Shown here: in pieces, positions 36,233-47,737 of the stretch | Position numbering within the stretch: position 1 is the stretch's first letter | How the letters are laid out: each line of letters starts with the position of its first letter | Assembly: GCF_022489025.1 (NCBI RefSeq) | Contig: NZ_JAKVTG010000003.1 | Coordinates: 186,001-250,000 of the forward strand | Direction: 5' to 3' | Length of the DNA: 64,000 nucleotides | DNA from: Planococcus halocryophilus | GTDB taxonomy: Bacteria > Bacillota > Bacilli > Bacillales_A > Planococcaceae | Translations under genes and position numbers: made by a program | Notes under the pieces: generated by a model | Databases searched by the model: none | Told to the model about the DNA's origin: nothing | The model's input: only the letters and a program-made list of their open reading frames with translations

Positions 36233-37315
36233 GTGCAAAGACAATTAAATCGTATCTTAGTCATTAATCCGGCCTCCACTTCGACTAAAATTGGAGTTTT
36301 TGACAACGATCTTTTGATTATGGAAAAAACCATACAGCATACTTTGAATGAGTTAAGCGTATTTTCGAGCATTGCTGATCAGCATTTATTTAGAAAAAAC
36401 ACCATTTTAGAGTCTTTAGACGAAGAAGGCATGAATATTTCTAATTTAGCTGCGGTTTGTGGTAGAGGGGGCTTATTGCGTCCGATTGAAGGTGGAACTT
36501 ACGAAGTAAATGCTGAAATGATAGAAGATTTGCGGGTAGGTTATTCCGGACAGCATGCGTCTAATTTAGGTGGTATTGTTGCACATGAAATTGCAGATGC
36601 TTTGAATATACCTGCATTTATTGTGGATCCAGTCGTTGTGGATGAATTAGATCCGGTTGCACGTATTTCGGGATTTTCATCGATTGAACGAAAATCTATT
36701 TTCCATGCACTCAATCAAAAAGCAGTAGCACGACATTATGCCAAAAAAGTTGGCTGTTCATATGAAGATGTCAACTTAATTGTCGCTCATATGGGTTCTG
36801 GCATAACAGTTGGTGTACATCAAAGTGGCCGTGTGATTGATGTCAATAACGGTTTACATGGTGATGGTCCATTTAGTCTTGAACGAGCAGGAACTGTGCC
36901 GGCAGGCGATTTGGTGGAATTATGTTTTTCAGGACAATTTAGTCGTCATGAAATTTTAAAAAAACTAGTCAAAAATAGTGGACTGGTTGCGTATCTTGAA
37001 ACAAATGATGTTGTTAAAGTGGAAAAGCGAATTTTAGCAGGCGATAAAATAGCAGCGTTAATTTATCAGGCAATGGCTTATCAAATTGCAAAAGAAATTG
37101 GAGCAGCTAGTGCTGTTTTAAAAGGTCAAGTGGATGCAATTATTTTAACAGGTGGCTTGGCTCACGGTAATAGCTTTGTAGAAGCGATATCTGAACGGGT
37201 TAGTTGGATTGCTGATATTGAAATCCAGCCCGGCGAAAATGAGCTTCAAGCTTTAGCAGAAGGTGCAGCTAGAGTGTTGAACGGAGAAGAACAAGTTAAG
37301 AGTTATTCATTTTAA
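36233..37315 (+). CDS. buk: Butyrate (branched-chain acid) kinase
   Basis: Acetokinase-family enzyme that makes ATP from acyl phosphate. 360 residues with [14 protein letters not shown] at the N-terminus, [12 protein letters not shown], and [15 protein letters not shown] 36233 follows AAAGGGGGGAAGG; upstream in-frame codons lack a site. Together with Ptb gives substrate-level phosphorylation from branched-chain amino acids. Confidence 0.93.
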   Translation: MQRQLNRILVINPASTSTKIGVFDNDLLIMEKTIQHTLNELSVFSSIADQHLFRKNTILESLDEEGMNISNLAAVCGRGGLLRPIEGGTYEVNAEMIEDLRVGYSGQHASNLGGIVAHEIADALNIPAFIVDPVVVDELDPVARISGFSSIERKSIFHALNQKAVARHYAKKVGCSYEDVNLIVAHMGSGITVGVHQSGRVIDVNNGLHGDGPFSLERAGTVPAGDLVELCFSGQFSRHEILKKLVKNSGLVAYLETNDVVKVEKRILAGDKIAALIYQAMAYQIAKEIGAASAVLKGQVDAIILTGGLAHGNSFVEAISERVSWIADIEIQPGENELQALAEGAARVLNGEEQVKSYSF

Positions 37316-37345
37316 ACAATGAAATCGATAAAGGGGGATAAATCT

Positions 37346-38773
37346 ATGGCTCAAAATTATGATGTTGTCATTTTAGGTGGCGGAACAGGCGGTTACGTTG
37401 CAGCGATTCGCTCAGCGCAACTCGGATTAAAAACGGCAATCGTCGAAAAAAGTGAACTAGGTGGAACCTGCTTACATAGAGGCTGTATTCCAAGTAAAGC
37501 TTTACTTCGAAGTGCTGAAGTATATTCAACAACAAAAAATCACGCTGCTGATTTTGGCGTTCAAACTGGGGATGTCACGTTGGATTTTTCACGTGTCCAA
37601 CAGCGTAAACAAGGCATTGTAGATCAATTACATGCAGGTGTGCAAGGATTAATGAAAAAAGGGGAAATTGATGTGTATGAAGGCATCGGAAGAATTCTCG
37701 GACCATCAATTTTCTCGCCAAACGCTGGAACCATTTCAGTAGAAATGAAGAACGGCGAAGAAAATGAAATGTTGATTCCAAGCAATGTTATTATTGCAAC
37801 AGGATCGCGCCCACGCACGTTGCCAGGCTTAACCATTGATGGAGAATTCGTTATGACTTCAGATGAAGCATTGAAAATGGAAACTTTGCCACAATCTATT
37901 TTAATTGTTGGTGGGGGCGTTATCGGAATCGAATGGGCATCGATGCTTAATGATTTCGGTGTTGACGTAACTGTTATTGAATATGCAGACCGCATTATTC
38001 CGACAGAAGACAAAGATATTTCTAAAGAAATGCTTAAACTTTTGAAGAAAAAAGGCATTAAGTTTGCAACAAGTGCAAAAGTAATGGCGGATACTTTGGA
38101 AACAGGCGAAAATGGTGTAACGATTCAAGCAGAAATCAACGGTAAAAATGAAAGTTTTTCTGCTGAAAAAATGCTGGTTTCTGTAGGCCGTCAAGCAAAT
38201 GTTGAAAATATTGGCATTGAAAATACAGATATTATCGTTGAAAAAGGCTTTATTCAAGTGAAAAAGTCATTCCAGACGAAAGAATCTCATATTTACGCAA
38301 TCGGTGATGTCATTGGAGGCCTACAATTGGCGCACGTTGCTTCACACGAAGGAATCACGGCTGTTGAACATATTAAAGGCAATAATCCGCATGCCATGAA
38401 TTATGACTTAGTGTCACGCTGCATTTATTCAAATCCAGAAGCAGCTAGTGTTGGTATTACTGAAGATCAAGCAAAAGAAAAAGGGCACGATGTTAAAGTC
38501 GGTAAGTTTTCTTTTAAAGCGATCGGTAAAGCATTAGTATATGGAGAGTCTGACGGTTTTGTTAAAATCATTGCAGACAAAGAAACAAACGATATTCTTG
38601 GCGTGCATATGATTGGTCCGCACGTAACAGATATGATTTCTGAAGCTGGTCTTGCAATGGTACTAGACGCAACTCCATGGGAAATCGCAGAAACAATCCA
38701 TCCGCACCCGACACTTTCAGAAGTAATGGGCGAAGCGGCATTAGCAGTTGACGGAAAAGCAATCCATAGTTAA
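37346..38773 (+). CDS. lpdV: Dihydrolipoyl dehydrogenase, E3 of the Bkd complex
   Basis: FAD enzyme reoxidising dihydrolipoamide with NAD. 475 residues: FAD-binding GGGTGGYVAAIRSAQLG, redox-active pair in GGTCLHRGCIPSKALL, NAD motif VGGGVIGIEWASML, and C-terminal HPHPTLSE with the His-Glu pair. ATG 37346 behind AAGGGGGAT. Confidence 0.95.
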   Translation: MAQNYDVVILGGGTGGYVAAIRSAQLGLKTAIVEKSELGGTCLHRGCIPSKALLRSAEVYSTTKNHAADFGVQTGDVTLDFSRVQQRKQGIVDQLHAGVQGLMKKGEIDVYEGIGRILGPSIFSPNAGTISVEMKNGEENEMLIPSNVIIATGSRPRTLPGLTIDGEFVMTSDEALKMETLPQSILIVGGGVIGIEWASMLNDFGVDVTVIEYADRIIPTEDKDISKEMLKLLKKKGIKFATSAKVMADTLETGENGVTIQAEINGKNESFSAEKMLVSVGRQANVENIGIENTDIIVEKGFIQVKKSFQTKESHIYAIGDVIGGLQLAHVASHEGITAVEHIKGNNPHAMNYDLVSRCIYSNPEAASVGITEDQAKEKGHDVKVGKFSFKAIGKALVYGESDGFVKIIADKETNDILGVHMIGPHVTDMISEAGLAMVLDATPWEIAETIHPHPTLSEVMGEAALAVDGKAIHS

Positions 38774-38786
38774 AGGAGGAAATAAA

Positions 38787-39791
38787 ATGGCTACAAAACA
38801 CGAAGAAATTGGTTTGACTAACGAAGATGTTTTAAAAATGTATGAAACAATGTTAATGGCTCGTCGCGTAGATGAACGCATGTGGTTATTAAACCGTGCA
38901 GGTAAAATTCCTTTCGTAATTTCTTGTCAAGGTCAAGAAGCGGCACAAGTTGGCGCAGCCTTCGCACTCGATAACTCGAAAGATTATGTCGCGCCTTACT
39001 ACCGTGATATCGGTGTCGTTCTACATTTTGGCATGACGCCAAAAGAATTGATGCTATCAGCTTTTGCTAAAGCAGAAGACCCGAACTCAGGTGGACGTCA
39101 AATGCCTGGTCATTTTGGTCAAAAAAGCAACCGAATTTTAACTGGATCTTCACCTGTTACGACACAATTGCCACACGCAGTAGGCGTCGCTTTAGCAGGA
39201 AAAATGAAGAAAAAAGATTTCATTACATTCACAACACTTGGTGAAGGTTCTTCTAACCAAGGCGATTTCCACGAAGGTATGAACTTTGCTGGTGTACATA
39301 AATTGCCAGTTATTATTATGGTTGAAAACAACAAATACGCAATTTCAGTACCTGTTGAACGTCAACTAGCATGTAAAAACGTTTCTGACCGTGCAATCGG
39401 TTACGGAATGCCAGGTGTGACGATTGACGGCAACGACCCAATTGAAGTATACAAGCATGTTAAAGAAGCAGCTGATCGTGCGCGTCGCGGCGAAGGTCCA
39501 AGCTTGATCGAAACCGTTTCTGAACGTATGACTGCTCACTCTTCAGATGATGACCACCGTCAATACCGTTCAGCAGACGAATTAGCAGCACAAAAATCAA
39601 CAGATCCAATTTTGACATTTGGTGCTTATTTGAAAGAAAACGGTGTGATGAACGATGAATTAGAAAAAGAAATTAATGATCGCATTATGGTAATTGTCAA
39701 TGAAGCAACGGATTATGCAGAAGAAGCACCGTATGCAGAACCAGAACATGCGATGAAATATGTCTATGCCGAAGAAGGAGGAGACGAATAA
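38787..39791 (+). CDS. bkdAA: Branched-chain 2-oxo acid dehydrogenase E1 alpha
   Basis: ThDP-binding subunit that decarboxylates branched-chain keto acids. 334 residues, with GEGSSNQGDFHEGMNFA...VENNKYAISVP (the ThDP motif) and the phosphorylation-loop-like SERMTAHSSDDD. ATG 38787 after AAAGGAGGA. One-base overlap with bkdAB. Confidence 0.95.
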   Translation: MATKHEEIGLTNEDVLKMYETMLMARRVDERMWLLNRAGKIPFVISCQGQEAAQVGAAFALDNSKDYVAPYYRDIGVVLHFGMTPKELMLSAFAKAEDPNSGGRQMPGHFGQKSNRILTGSSPVTTQLPHAVGVALAGKMKKKDFITFTTLGEGSSNQGDFHEGMNFAGVHKLPVIIMVENNKYAISVPVERQLACKNVSDRAIGYGMPGVTIDGNDPIEVYKHVKEAADRARRGEGPSLIETVSERMTAHSSDDDHRQYRSADELAAQKSTDPILTFGAYLKENGVMNDELEKEINDRIMVIVNEATDYAEEAPYAEPEHAMKYVYAEEGGDE

Positions 39792-40774
39792 TGGCTATTA
39801 TGTCTTATATAGATGCCATCACGCTTGCCATGAAAGAAGAAATGGAACGTGACGAAAACGTCTTTGTTCTCGGAGAAGACGTCGGTAAAAAAGGTGGAGT
39901 TTTTAAAGCGACTCAAGGTCTTTACGATCAATTCGGAGAAGATCGCGTATTAGACACACCACTTGCGGAATCAGCAATTGCTGGTGTTGGAATTGGAGCA
40001 GCCATGTATGGCTTACGCCCAATTGCAGAAATGCAATTTGCGGATTTCATCATGCCTGCTATTAACCAAATTATTTCTGAAGCTTCACGTATCCGTTACC
40101 GTTCAAATAACGACTGGACCTGTCCAATTGTTTTCCGCGCACCATTTGGCGGCGGTGTTCACGGCGCTCTTTATCATTCTCAGTCGGTAGAAGCGATTTT
40201 CGCGAACCAACCTGGATTGAAAATTGTTATTCCGTCTACACCTTACGATGCAAAAGGTTTGTTAAAAGCGGCAATTCGCGATGAAGATCCAGTAATGTTC
40301 TTTGAACATAAACGTGCATATCGCCTGATTAAAGGTGAAGTACCAGAAGAAGATTACACAATCGAAATCGGTAAAGCAGACGTTAAACGCGAAGGTGAAG
40401 ATATTACTGTGATCACTTACGGTTTAGCAGTTCACTTTGCACTTCAAGCAGCAGAACGTTTAGCAGAAGATGGAATTTCTGCACATGTTTTAGATTTACG
40501 CACAATTTATCCATTGGATAAAGAAGGCATTATCGAAGCTGCCAAGAAAACAGGTAAAGTGTTGCTAGTAACAGAAGACAATAAAGAAGGAAGCATCATC
40601 GGAGAAGTAGCAGCGATTATTGCTGAAAACTGCCTATTTGACTTAGACGCTCCTATTAAACGTCTAGCTGGACCTGATATTCCAGCAATGGCTTACGCAC
40701 CAACTATGGAGAAATTCTTCATGATCAACCCAGACAAAGTAGAAAAAGCAATGAGAGAACTAGCTGAATTTTAA
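39791..40774 (+). CDS. bkdAB: Branched-chain 2-oxo acid dehydrogenase E1 beta
   Basis: Second E1 subunit. 327 residues; VFVLGEDVGKKGGVFKAT, FADFIMPAINQI and RAPFGGGVHGALYHSQS are conserved E1 beta segments. Coupled to bkdAA. Immediately after its stop lies a fragment of the genome's dispersed repeat, not normal operon spacing. Confidence 0.95.
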   Translation: MAIMSYIDAITLAMKEEMERDENVFVLGEDVGKKGGVFKATQGLYDQFGEDRVLDTPLAESAIAGVGIGAAMYGLRPIAEMQFADFIMPAINQIISEASRIRYRSNNDWTCPIVFRAPFGGGVHGALYHSQSVEAIFANQPGLKIVIPSTPYDAKGLLKAAIRDEDPVMFFEHKRAYRLIKGEVPEEDYTIEIGKADVKREGEDITVITYGLAVHFALQAAERLAEDGISAHVLDLRTIYPLDKEGIIEAAKKTGKVLLVTEDNKEGSIIGEVAAIIAENCLFDLDAPIKRLAGPDIPAMAYAPTMEKFFMINPDKVEKAMRELAEF

Positions 40775-40822
40775 AAAGAAAAGCGTAAGCGCCCATGTAG
40801 ATTCGACGGGCATAAGACGCTC
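40775..40822 (+). repeat. Truncated copy of the 121-bp dispersed repeat
   Basis: AAGAAAAGCGTAAGCGCCC, then GATTCGAC-GGCATAAG-ACG, matches the first 45 bases or so of the repeat copies at 48.7-48.97 kb. It begins at the bkdAB stop codon and stops before the second half of the element. Confidence 0.8.
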
Positions 40823-40863
40823 TCTACCAAATAACCGTTCGATCAAGTAAAGGAGGAAATCCC

Positions 40864-42171
40864 TTGGCTATTGAAAATATTAAAATGCCTCAGTTGGGCG
40901 AAAGTGTAACTGAAGGAACAATTGAAAAATGGCTCGTCCAGCCAGGCGACCATGTCAATAAATACGACCCGCTTGCTGAAGTCAATACAGATAAAGTAAC
41001 AGCGGAAGTGCCATCTTCTTTCACAGGAATCATTAAAGAATTGATTGCTTCAGAAGGTGAAACCCTAGCAGTAGGTGAAATCGTTTGTACAATTGAGACT
41101 GAAGGCGGAAGCGCTGCTCCAGTCGAAGAAACAAAACCTGCAACTGAAGAAAAGCCAGCTGACAAAAAAGAAGAACCAAAATCTTCTTCTGCACCAGTGA
41201 AACCAGCTGGAGCAAAAGGACGTTACTCACCAGCTGTGTTGCGTTTAGCTCAAGACAACGACATTGATTTAACGCAAGTAGAAGGCTCAGGAAACGAAGG
41301 CCGCATCACGCGTAAAGATTTGATGAAGTTAATCGACAGCGGCAACATTCCAAAAGCTGGAGATGCTCCGGCAGCTCAAGCGGCTCCGACACAACAAGAA
41401 CAACCAGCTGCTCAACCGTCAGCTCCTGCTGCACCAAAAGCTGCTTCTGCTCCAATTGAAAGCGCACCTGGCGATATCGAAATTCCAGTCTCTGGCGTGC
41501 GTAAAGCGATTGCGGCGAATATGCTGAAAAGTAAACATGAAGCTCCGCATGCATGGATGATGATTGAAGTAGATGTAACAAATCTAGTTCAGTACCGTGA
41601 CTCCATTAAAGGCGAATTCAAGAAAAAAGAAGGTTTTAACATTACCTATTTCGCTTTCTTCGTCAAAGCTGTTTCACAAGCTTTAAAAGAATTCCCGATG
41701 ATGAATTCAATGTGGGCTGGAGATAAAATTATCCAGAAAAAAGATATTAATATTTCAATCGCTGTAGCTTCTGACAGTGCACTGTTTGTCCCGGTTATCA
41801 AAAATTCTGATGAGAAATCAGTAAAAGGAATCGGAAAAGAAGTTAACGAACTTGCGCTTAAAGCACGTTCTGGTAAATTGAAGTCTGCTGATATGCAAGG
41901 TGGAACATTTACGGTTAATAACACGGGGTCATTTGGTTCTGTTCAGTCGATGGGGATTATCAATCATCCTCAAGCTGCCATTATGCAAGTCGAGTCAATC
42001 GTTAAACGTCCTGTAATTATGGACAACGGAATGATTGCTGCACGTGATATGGTAAACCTTTGCTTATCACTAGATCACCGAGTTCTTGACGGTCTTGTAT
42101 GCGGTCAATTCTTGGCACGTGTTAAAGAAATTTTAGAAAATATGTCAAAAGAAAATACATCAGTTTATTAA
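40864..42171 (+). CDS. bkdB: Branched-chain 2-oxo acid dehydrogenase E2 (lipoamide acyltransferase)
   Basis: Core of the Bkd complex, moving acyl groups to CoA. 435 residues: lipoyl domain with EVNTDKVTAEV (lipoyl Lys), Pro/Ala/Glu-rich linkers, peripheral subunit-binding domain with SPAVLRLAQDNDIDLTQVEGSG, and acyltransferase domain ending in LSLDHRVLDGLVCGQFL with the catalytic HRxxDG. TTG 40864 behind AAAGGAGGA. Last gene of the operon. Confidence 0.95.
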   Translation: MAIENIKMPQLGESVTEGTIEKWLVQPGDHVNKYDPLAEVNTDKVTAEVPSSFTGIIKELIASEGETLAVGEIVCTIETEGGSAAPVEETKPATEEKPADKKEEPKSSSAPVKPAGAKGRYSPAVLRLAQDNDIDLTQVEGSGNEGRITRKDLMKLIDSGNIPKAGDAPAAQAAPTQQEQPAAQPSAPAAPKAASAPIESAPGDIEIPVSGVRKAIAANMLKSKHEAPHAWMMIEVDVTNLVQYRDSIKGEFKKKEGFNITYFAFFVKAVSQALKEFPMMNSMWAGDKIIQKKDINISIAVASDSALFVPVIKNSDEKSVKGIGKEVNELALKARSGKLKSADMQGGTFTVNNTGSFGSVQSMGIINHPQAAIMQVESIVKRPVIMDNGMIAARDMVNLCLSLDHRVLDGLVCGQFLARVKEILENMSKENTSVY

Positions 42172-42172
42172 G

Positions 42173-42208
42173 AAAAGCTGGAGTCTTCGGACTTCAAGCT
42201 TTTTTTTC
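42173..42208 (+). terminator. Terminator of the bkd operon
   Basis: A stem around a TTCG tetraloop (AAGCT-GGAGTC with GACTTC-A-AGCTT, one bulge and one wobble), then eight T. Confidence 0.85.
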
Positions 42209-42268
42209 TTTAATGTCTGCGCCTAGTCGGGTAAAATGAAACTAGATAGCCTTTAAGGAGGGAATAGT

Positions 42269-43963
42269 TTGACAATCGAATCGATGAAAAACACAAAATT
42301 TCCAACTCATACATATAGTGAATGGCAACAAGCAGCTGAAAAAGCAATTAAAGGAAAGCCTTTTGAAGAAACTTTGAAAACGCCTACAATTGAAGATGTC
42401 ACACTTGAACCTTTATATACAAAAGACATGCTCGATCGATTTGGGAGCTATGTACCTGCTCAAGTAGCAGCTATACAACATGGCAAGCATCAACCGAGTT
42501 GGCTTGTGTCTCAAGAAGTAACAGCAGACTCAGCGGAAGAATATTTAACCTTAATGAAAGACGATCTTTTGCGTGGAAATGAAACTGTCGTTTATTCTGG
42601 TTTCCGTAAATTTGAATGGACAGACGAACAATTAAATGAATTGGCCCAACTGCTTGTTGAGTACCCGCTGTACTTTAAATTGTCGGGAGATGATCAAGAT
42701 GTTTTACGGGTTTTTGATTTTATCGCTCCAGAAAAACAATCACAATTACAAGGTGTCATCTTTTCTGAAGAACCAGTTAACGCGCCGGAAAACGTACGGA
42801 CACAATTAGTGGATACGATTCCTATACATCACGCTGGAGGAACGGCGGTACATGAACTAGGAGTCGCACTCAGTATTTTGTCAGAACAAATGGTCGATGT
42901 TGACTTTACTGAAAGTGCTAAAAATACATGGATACGATTTGCGGTTGATACACAATTTTTCCAAGAAATTGCTAAATTACGCGCATTCCGTGTATTGTGG
43001 CAAGCCTTCTGTTCTGCATACGGGGATGAAACGCCAACGATTCCTGTATTTACAGAAACGTCAGTTCGTTCTTATTCAAAGCTTGACCCGTATGTCAATT
43101 TACTGCGGGCAGGAAATTCAACCTTCGCGGCAGTTCTTGGTGGTACAGATGCGCATACCGTTCATCCGCATGATTTCTTGACAGAGTCTGATTTATCAAG
43201 CCGTCGTATTGCTCGAAATGTGCAGCTAGTGATTAAAGAAGAAGCTCATGTATCACATGTGATAGACCCTTCTGCAGGTTCTTATTTTATCGAAACATTA
43301 ACGAAAGAATATGTTGAAGCGGCATGGAATTATTTCTTGGAGATTGAAAATATTGGCGGCTATTCTGAAGCTATTAAATCTGGATGGCTGACAGATGATA
43401 TTCAAGCAAAATGGATCGAGCGAGAACAAAATGTAGCAACACGCAAGCAATCGCTTATTGGTACGAATATTTATGCGAATCCACAAGAAGCCGTTAGAAA
43501 TGTTAAAACAGATGACAGTCACATAGAATACATGACAGCTAAACGCTTAGCTATACCTTTTGAAAAGCTTCGTGCGAAAAGCAAAGTGACAAACTTGAAA
43601 TCAGCAATTATTTTAATGGAACCACTAAAAGATATTAAAGCTCAAGTTGATTTTGTATCTGGCTTTCTTGCGGTTGGCGGAATTAGAGCGAGTGTGAGTG
43701 GATACCTACAGACAGCTGAACAAATCAATCAGTTTCTAGATACTGAAAGTTTGGATTATGCAATACTTTGCGGGTCGAAAGAAGTGATTGCTAGTGTAGT
43801 TCCAGCGTTAAATACTCAAACAAGCATTGATCTTGCCGGTAAGTATTCGAAAGAACAATTAGCACAATGGCAACAATACGGGATTAAAGACACGATTTAT
43901 TCTGGTAAACACATCACTTCCAAGCTTGAGAAAATTCTTGCTTTAGGAAAGGAGGCGCAATAA
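42269..43963 (+). CDS. mutA: Methylmalonyl-CoA mutase small subunit
   Basis: Structural partner of the catalytic subunit. 564 residues, with the TIM-barrel features of the family ([48 protein letters not shown] region) but no DxHxxG cobalamin motif in the C-terminal domain, as expected for this subunit. TTG 42269 behind AAGGAGGG. Overlaps mutB by one base. Confidence 0.93.
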   Translation: MTIESMKNTKFPTHTYSEWQQAAEKAIKGKPFEETLKTPTIEDVTLEPLYTKDMLDRFGSYVPAQVAAIQHGKHQPSWLVSQEVTADSAEEYLTLMKDDLLRGNETVVYSGFRKFEWTDEQLNELAQLLVEYPLYFKLSGDDQDVLRVFDFIAPEKQSQLQGVIFSEEPVNAPENVRTQLVDTIPIHHAGGTAVHELGVALSILSEQMVDVDFTESAKNTWIRFAVDTQFFQEIAKLRAFRVLWQAFCSAYGDETPTIPVFTETSVRSYSKLDPYVNLLRAGNSTFAAVLGGTDAHTVHPHDFLTESDLSSRRIARNVQLVIKEEAHVSHVIDPSAGSYFIETLTKEYVEAAWNYFLEIENIGGYSEAIKSGWLTDDIQAKWIEREQNVATRKQSLIGTNIYANPQEAVRNVKTDDSHIEYMTAKRLAIPFEKLRAKSKVTNLKSAIILMEPLKDIKAQVDFVSGFLAVGGIRASVSGYLQTAEQINQFLDTESLDYAILCGSKEVIASVVPALNTQTSIDLAGKYSKEQLAQWQQYGIKDTIYSGKHITSKLEKILALGKEAQ

Positions 43964-46110
43964 TGACTAAGCCCGATTTTTCCAAAATAACGTTAGATGA
44001 TTTAGCCGTTGCGGCTAAAACAATTGAACACCAAAATGCTTTTACTACAAACGAAGGCATCGATATTAAGCAAATTTATACAAAAGACGATATTGAATTT
44101 CTGGAAGAAAGTATGCCAGGATTTGCGCCTAATTTACGTGGGCCTTATCCGACAATGTACGTATCACGTCCGTGGACAGTGCGCCAATATGCTGGATTTT
44201 CAACGGCAGAAGAAAGTAATGCTTTCTACCGCCGTAATTTAGCGATGGGACAAAAGGGATTGTCAGTGGCTTTTGACTTAGCAACGCATAGGGGCTATGA
44301 CTCAGATCATGAACGAGTAGTAGGAGATGTGGGGAAAGCTGGCGTTGCGATTGATAGCGTGGAAGACATGAAAATATTGTTTGATGGCATTCCGTTAGAC
44401 CAAATGTCTGTTTCCATGACAATGAATGGGGCAGTTGTGCCGATTATGGCGTTTTTTATCGTTGCAGCTGAAGAACAAGGTATTTCTCCTGATAAATTAG
44501 CAGGAACAATTCAAAACGATATCTTAAAAGAATATATGGTGCGCAATACTTATATTTATCCACCAGCCATGTCGATGCAAATTATCGCGGATATTTTTAA
44601 ATACACATCCAACCACATGCCGAAATTCAACTCGATTTCAATTTCTGGTTACCATATCCAAGAAGCTGGAGCGACAGCTGACCTTGAGTTAGCTTATACG
44701 CTTGCAGATGGTCTTGAATACGTTCGAACTGGCCTTGAAGCAGGGATAGATATCGATCATTTTGCACCACGTCTGTCGTTTTTCTGGGGCATCGGAATGA
44801 ACTATTTTATGGAAGTCGCGAAAATGCGAGCAGGACGTGAAATTTGGTCGAAAATGATGAAGACGTTTAATCCGAAAAATGATAAAGCATTAGCTTTGCG
44901 AACGCATTCTCAAACATCGGGCTGGAGTTTAACAGAGCAAGATCCGTTTAATAACGTTACGCGTACGTTAATTGAAGCAAACGCAGCGGCCATGGGTCAT
45001 ACACAATCACTTCATACCAATGCACTTGACGAAGCGATTGCATTGCCAACAGATTTTTCTGCACGAATTGCACGTAATACGCAATTATTCCTTCAAGAAG
45101 AAACAATGATGACAAATGTCATTGACCCTTGGGGTGGATCGTATTATGTTGAATCCCTAACAAAAGAATTAGTAGAAAAAGCGTGGGAACTGATAGAAGA
45201 AGTTGAAGAACTCGGCGGCATGGCAAAAGCGATTGAAACCGGCTTGCCGAAAATGCGTATCGAAGAAGCTGCAGCGAAGAAACAAGCGCAAATCGATTCG
45301 AATGAAGAAACTATTATCGGTGTTAACCGTTACCGTCTAGATCAAGAAGATCCAATCGATATTTTAAATATTGATAATACGATGGTTCGTAAAACGCAAA
45401 TTGAGCGACTAGACCGCATGAAAGCAAATCGCGATGGTGAAAAAGTAGCGGCGTCGCTAGAAAAACTAACGCAAGCGGCACAAAGTGGAGAAGACAATAT
45501 TTTGGCTTGTGCCATTGAAGCAGCACGTCACCGAGCATCTCTTGGTGAAATTTCCGATGCCATCGAAAAAGCATCTGGAAGACATAAGGCGGTGATTCGT
45601 TCAGTGAGTGGTGTTTATAGTTCGAATTTCTCTAACCAGCAAGAAATGGAAATCGTTAAAGAAATGACAGAAGATTTTATTGAAAATGAAGGACGTCGGC
45701 CACGTATTTTGATCGCTAAAATGGGTCAAGATGGTCATGACCGTGGTGCGAAAGTAATTGCGACTGCGTTTGCCGACTTGGGCTTTGACGTGGATATCGG
45801 CCCGTTGTTCCAAACACCTGCAGAAACAGCTCAACAAGCAGTGGAAAATGATGTGCACGTTATTGGCGTGAGTTCGCTTGCGGCGGGTCACATGACGCTA
45901 GTGCCAGACTTGAAAGCAGAACTCGCGAAAATTGGTCGTGAAGATATACTGATTGTTGTTGGTGGAGTTATTCCTGCACAAGATTACGAGTTTTTACGTA
46001 ATAACGGTGCGAGTGCTATCTTTGGTCCAGGTACGGTAATTCCAGTAGCTGCACAAAAAGTAATTGAAGAAATTTATGTGCAACTTGGTTATGAGGAAGT
46101 GGCAGACTGA
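43963..46110 (+). CDS. mutB: Methylmalonyl-CoA mutase large, B12-binding subunit
   Basis: Rearranges methylmalonyl-CoA to succinyl-CoA with adenosylcobalamin. 715 residues. Substrate barrel with [25 protein letters not shown] and the C-terminal cobalamin domain with [16 protein letters not shown], where His is the lower ligand. Operon with mutA and meaB by overlap. Confidence 0.96.
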   Translation: MTKPDFSKITLDDLAVAAKTIEHQNAFTTNEGIDIKQIYTKDDIEFLEESMPGFAPNLRGPYPTMYVSRPWTVRQYAGFSTAEESNAFYRRNLAMGQKGLSVAFDLATHRGYDSDHERVVGDVGKAGVAIDSVEDMKILFDGIPLDQMSVSMTMNGAVVPIMAFFIVAAEEQGISPDKLAGTIQNDILKEYMVRNTYIYPPAMSMQIIADIFKYTSNHMPKFNSISISGYHIQEAGATADLELAYTLADGLEYVRTGLEAGIDIDHFAPRLSFFWGIGMNYFMEVAKMRAGREIWSKMMKTFNPKNDKALALRTHSQTSGWSLTEQDPFNNVTRTLIEANAAAMGHTQSLHTNALDEAIALPTDFSARIARNTQLFLQEETMMTNVIDPWGGSYYVESLTKELVEKAWELIEEVEELGGMAKAIETGLPKMRIEEAAAKKQAQIDSNEETIIGVNRYRLDQEDPIDILNIDNTMVRKTQIERLDRMKANRDGEKVAASLEKLTQAAQSGEDNILACAIEAARHRASLGEISDAIEKASGRHKAVIRSVSGVYSSNFSNQQEMEIVKEMTEDFIENEGRRPRILIAKMGQDGHDRGAKVIATAFADLGFDVDIGPLFQTPAETAQQAVENDVHVIGVSSLAAGHMTLVPDLKAELAKIGREDILIVVGGVIPAQDYEFLRNNGASAIFGPGTVIPVAAQKVIEEIYVQLGYEEVAD

Positions 46111-47177
46111 TGAGCCACGAAAAAAACTCCAGGCGTATAATGGAAGGTGTTCATGAAACGCATGATGGCATGAAAACTTTGCCACGGAAAAAGTTTAGAA
46201 AACCCGATTCCGGTAAACTGGATATTCAAGAAATTGCGCAAGGGGTTAAAAGTGGATCGCGTTTGTATCTTGGAAAAGCGATTACCTTACTGGAAAGTTC
46301 AAATCCTGAACATAAACAAAATGGCCAAGAACTATTAAATCAATTGTTACCTGACACGGGTAATAGTTTACGCCTTGGCATTACAGGTGTTCCGGGAGCG
46401 GGGAAAAGTACGTTTATCGAAACCTTTGGTGAAATGTTAACCAGTCTTGGACATCGCGTAGCAGTACTAGCAATTGACCCAAGTTCTTCACTGACAGGTG
46501 GCAGTATACTGGGTGACAAAACCCGTATGGAACAGCTCGCACGCAATCCGAAAGCCTTTATCCGACCTTCTCCAACTGCTGGTACGCTCGGTGGAGTGCA
46601 TAAGAAGACGCGTGAAACGATGTTATTATGTGAAGCGGCAGGATATGATATTATTCTGGTGGAAACAGTAGGTGTCGGTCAAAGTGAAACTTTGGTTCGC
46701 GGAATGGTCGATATGTTCTTGTTGCTCGTTTTAACAGGAGCTGGAGACGAACTGCAAGGCATGAAAAAAGGAATATTAGAATTAGCAGATGCAATTGTTG
46801 TTCATAAAGCTGACGGGGAAAATGCGCGTTTGGCGAAAAAGACAGTTGCTGAATATAAACAAATGCTGCATTTTCTGCAACCTGCGACAGAAAGTTGGAC
46901 TACTAAGCCAATTGCCGCTTCTTCTCTTGAAAGTACCGGTATTCCAAATGTTTGGCAAATGATTCAAGAGTTTGAAACAGCGGTGAAAGACAGCGGATAT
47001 TGGAAAAAACGCCGCCAAGAACAAACAAAAGATTGGTTCCGTTCGATGATTACAGACGAACTTCATAGCCGCTTTTTCGACGATGCCAGTCGCAGGGAAT
47101 TGGTCAAAGTACTGGAAAAGCAAGTGCTCGATGATGAATTGACGGTAGCTCAAGCGATTGTGCGACTTTTTGAGTAG
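46110..47177 (+). CDS. meaB: MeaB/ArgK GTPase chaperone of methylmalonyl-CoA mutase
   Basis: G3E-family GTPase that loads and protects the cobalamin of the mutase. 355 residues with Walker A GVPGAGKSTFIE, DPSSSLTGGSILGDKTRM, ETVGVGQSE and the base-specificity VHKADG. Starts on the mutB stop. A start further inside is possible because the first 30 residues are poorly conserved. The label ArgK is historical. Confidence 0.94.
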   Translation: MSHEKNSRRIMEGVHETHDGMKTLPRKKFRKPDSGKLDIQEIAQGVKSGSRLYLGKAITLLESSNPEHKQNGQELLNQLLPDTGNSLRLGITGVPGAGKSTFIETFGEMLTSLGHRVAVLAIDPSSSLTGGSILGDKTRMEQLARNPKAFIRPSPTAGTLGGVHKKTRETMLLCEAAGYDIILVETVGVGQSETLVRGMVDMFLLLVLTGAGDELQGMKKGILELADAIVVHKADGENARLAKKTVAEYKQMLHFLQPATESWTTKPIAASSLESTGIPNVWQMIQEFETAVKDSGYWKKRRQEQTKDWFRSMITDELHSRFFDDASRRELVKVLEKQVLDDELTVAQAIVRLFE

Positions 47178-47242
47178 GCTTTTTTGCAAGTCCGTTAAAC
47201 ACCTGCTATGATTAAGAAAGTAATAATAAGGAGTGGTATTTG

Positions 47243-47683
47243 ATGAGCATGGATTTTAACTTCCTGATGAACGATATAGCAACACAAGCGCGCCAGGAAT
47301 TGATTGATGGTGGATATACACAGTTGGAAACAGCTGAAGATGTGAACAAAGCTTTATCTAAAGAAGGAACTAGCCTTGTTATGATTAACTCAGTATGTGG
47401 GTGTGCCGGTGGTATCGCTCGTCCAGCTGCATTGCATTCGATTCATTACGATAAACGCCCAGATAACTTGTTTACGGTTTTTGCCGGACAAGATAAAGAA
47501 GCAACTGCACAAGCGCGTGCGATTTTTGGGGATGATCACTTGCCATCTTCGCCATCTTTCGTTTTCTTAAAAGACGGGAAAATGGTTGATGAAATTGGCC
47601 GTCACGAAATTGAAGGTCATGATCCAATGTCTGTTATTACGCATATTCAATCGATATTCGAACAGCATTGCGACGAAGTTTAA
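47243..47683 (+). CDS. brxB: Bacilliredoxin BrxB (YqiW family)
   Basis: Removes bacillithiol from S-bacillithiolated proteins. 146 residues, thioredoxin-like, with the CGC active site in [17 protein letters not shown] 47243 is chosen, behind AAGGAGTGG. Position between the bkd/mut genes and yqjA is that of yqiW in B. subtilis. Its presence implies the host makes bacillithiol. Confidence 0.93.
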   Translation: MSMDFNFLMNDIATQARQELIDGGYTQLETAEDVNKALSKEGTSLVMINSVCGCAGGIARPAALHSIHYDKRPDNLFTVFAGQDKEATAQARAIFGDDHLPSSPSFVFLKDGKMVDEIGRHEIEGHDPMSVITHIQSIFEQHCDEV

Positions 47684-47688
47684 GAAGG

Positions 47689-47714
47689 AATGCCTCTTAT
47701 GGAGGCATTTTTTT
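47689..47714 (+). terminator. Terminator of brxB
   Basis: AATGCCTC (47689-47696) pairs with GAGGCATT (47702-47709), seven T. Confidence 0.88.
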
Positions 47715-47737
47715 CATGTCAATAATTGGAGGAGACA

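Noticed and set aside
46782-47189. 135-codon minus-strand open frame over meaB
   Set aside because: Shadow frame of a well-conserved gene, no homology recognised.
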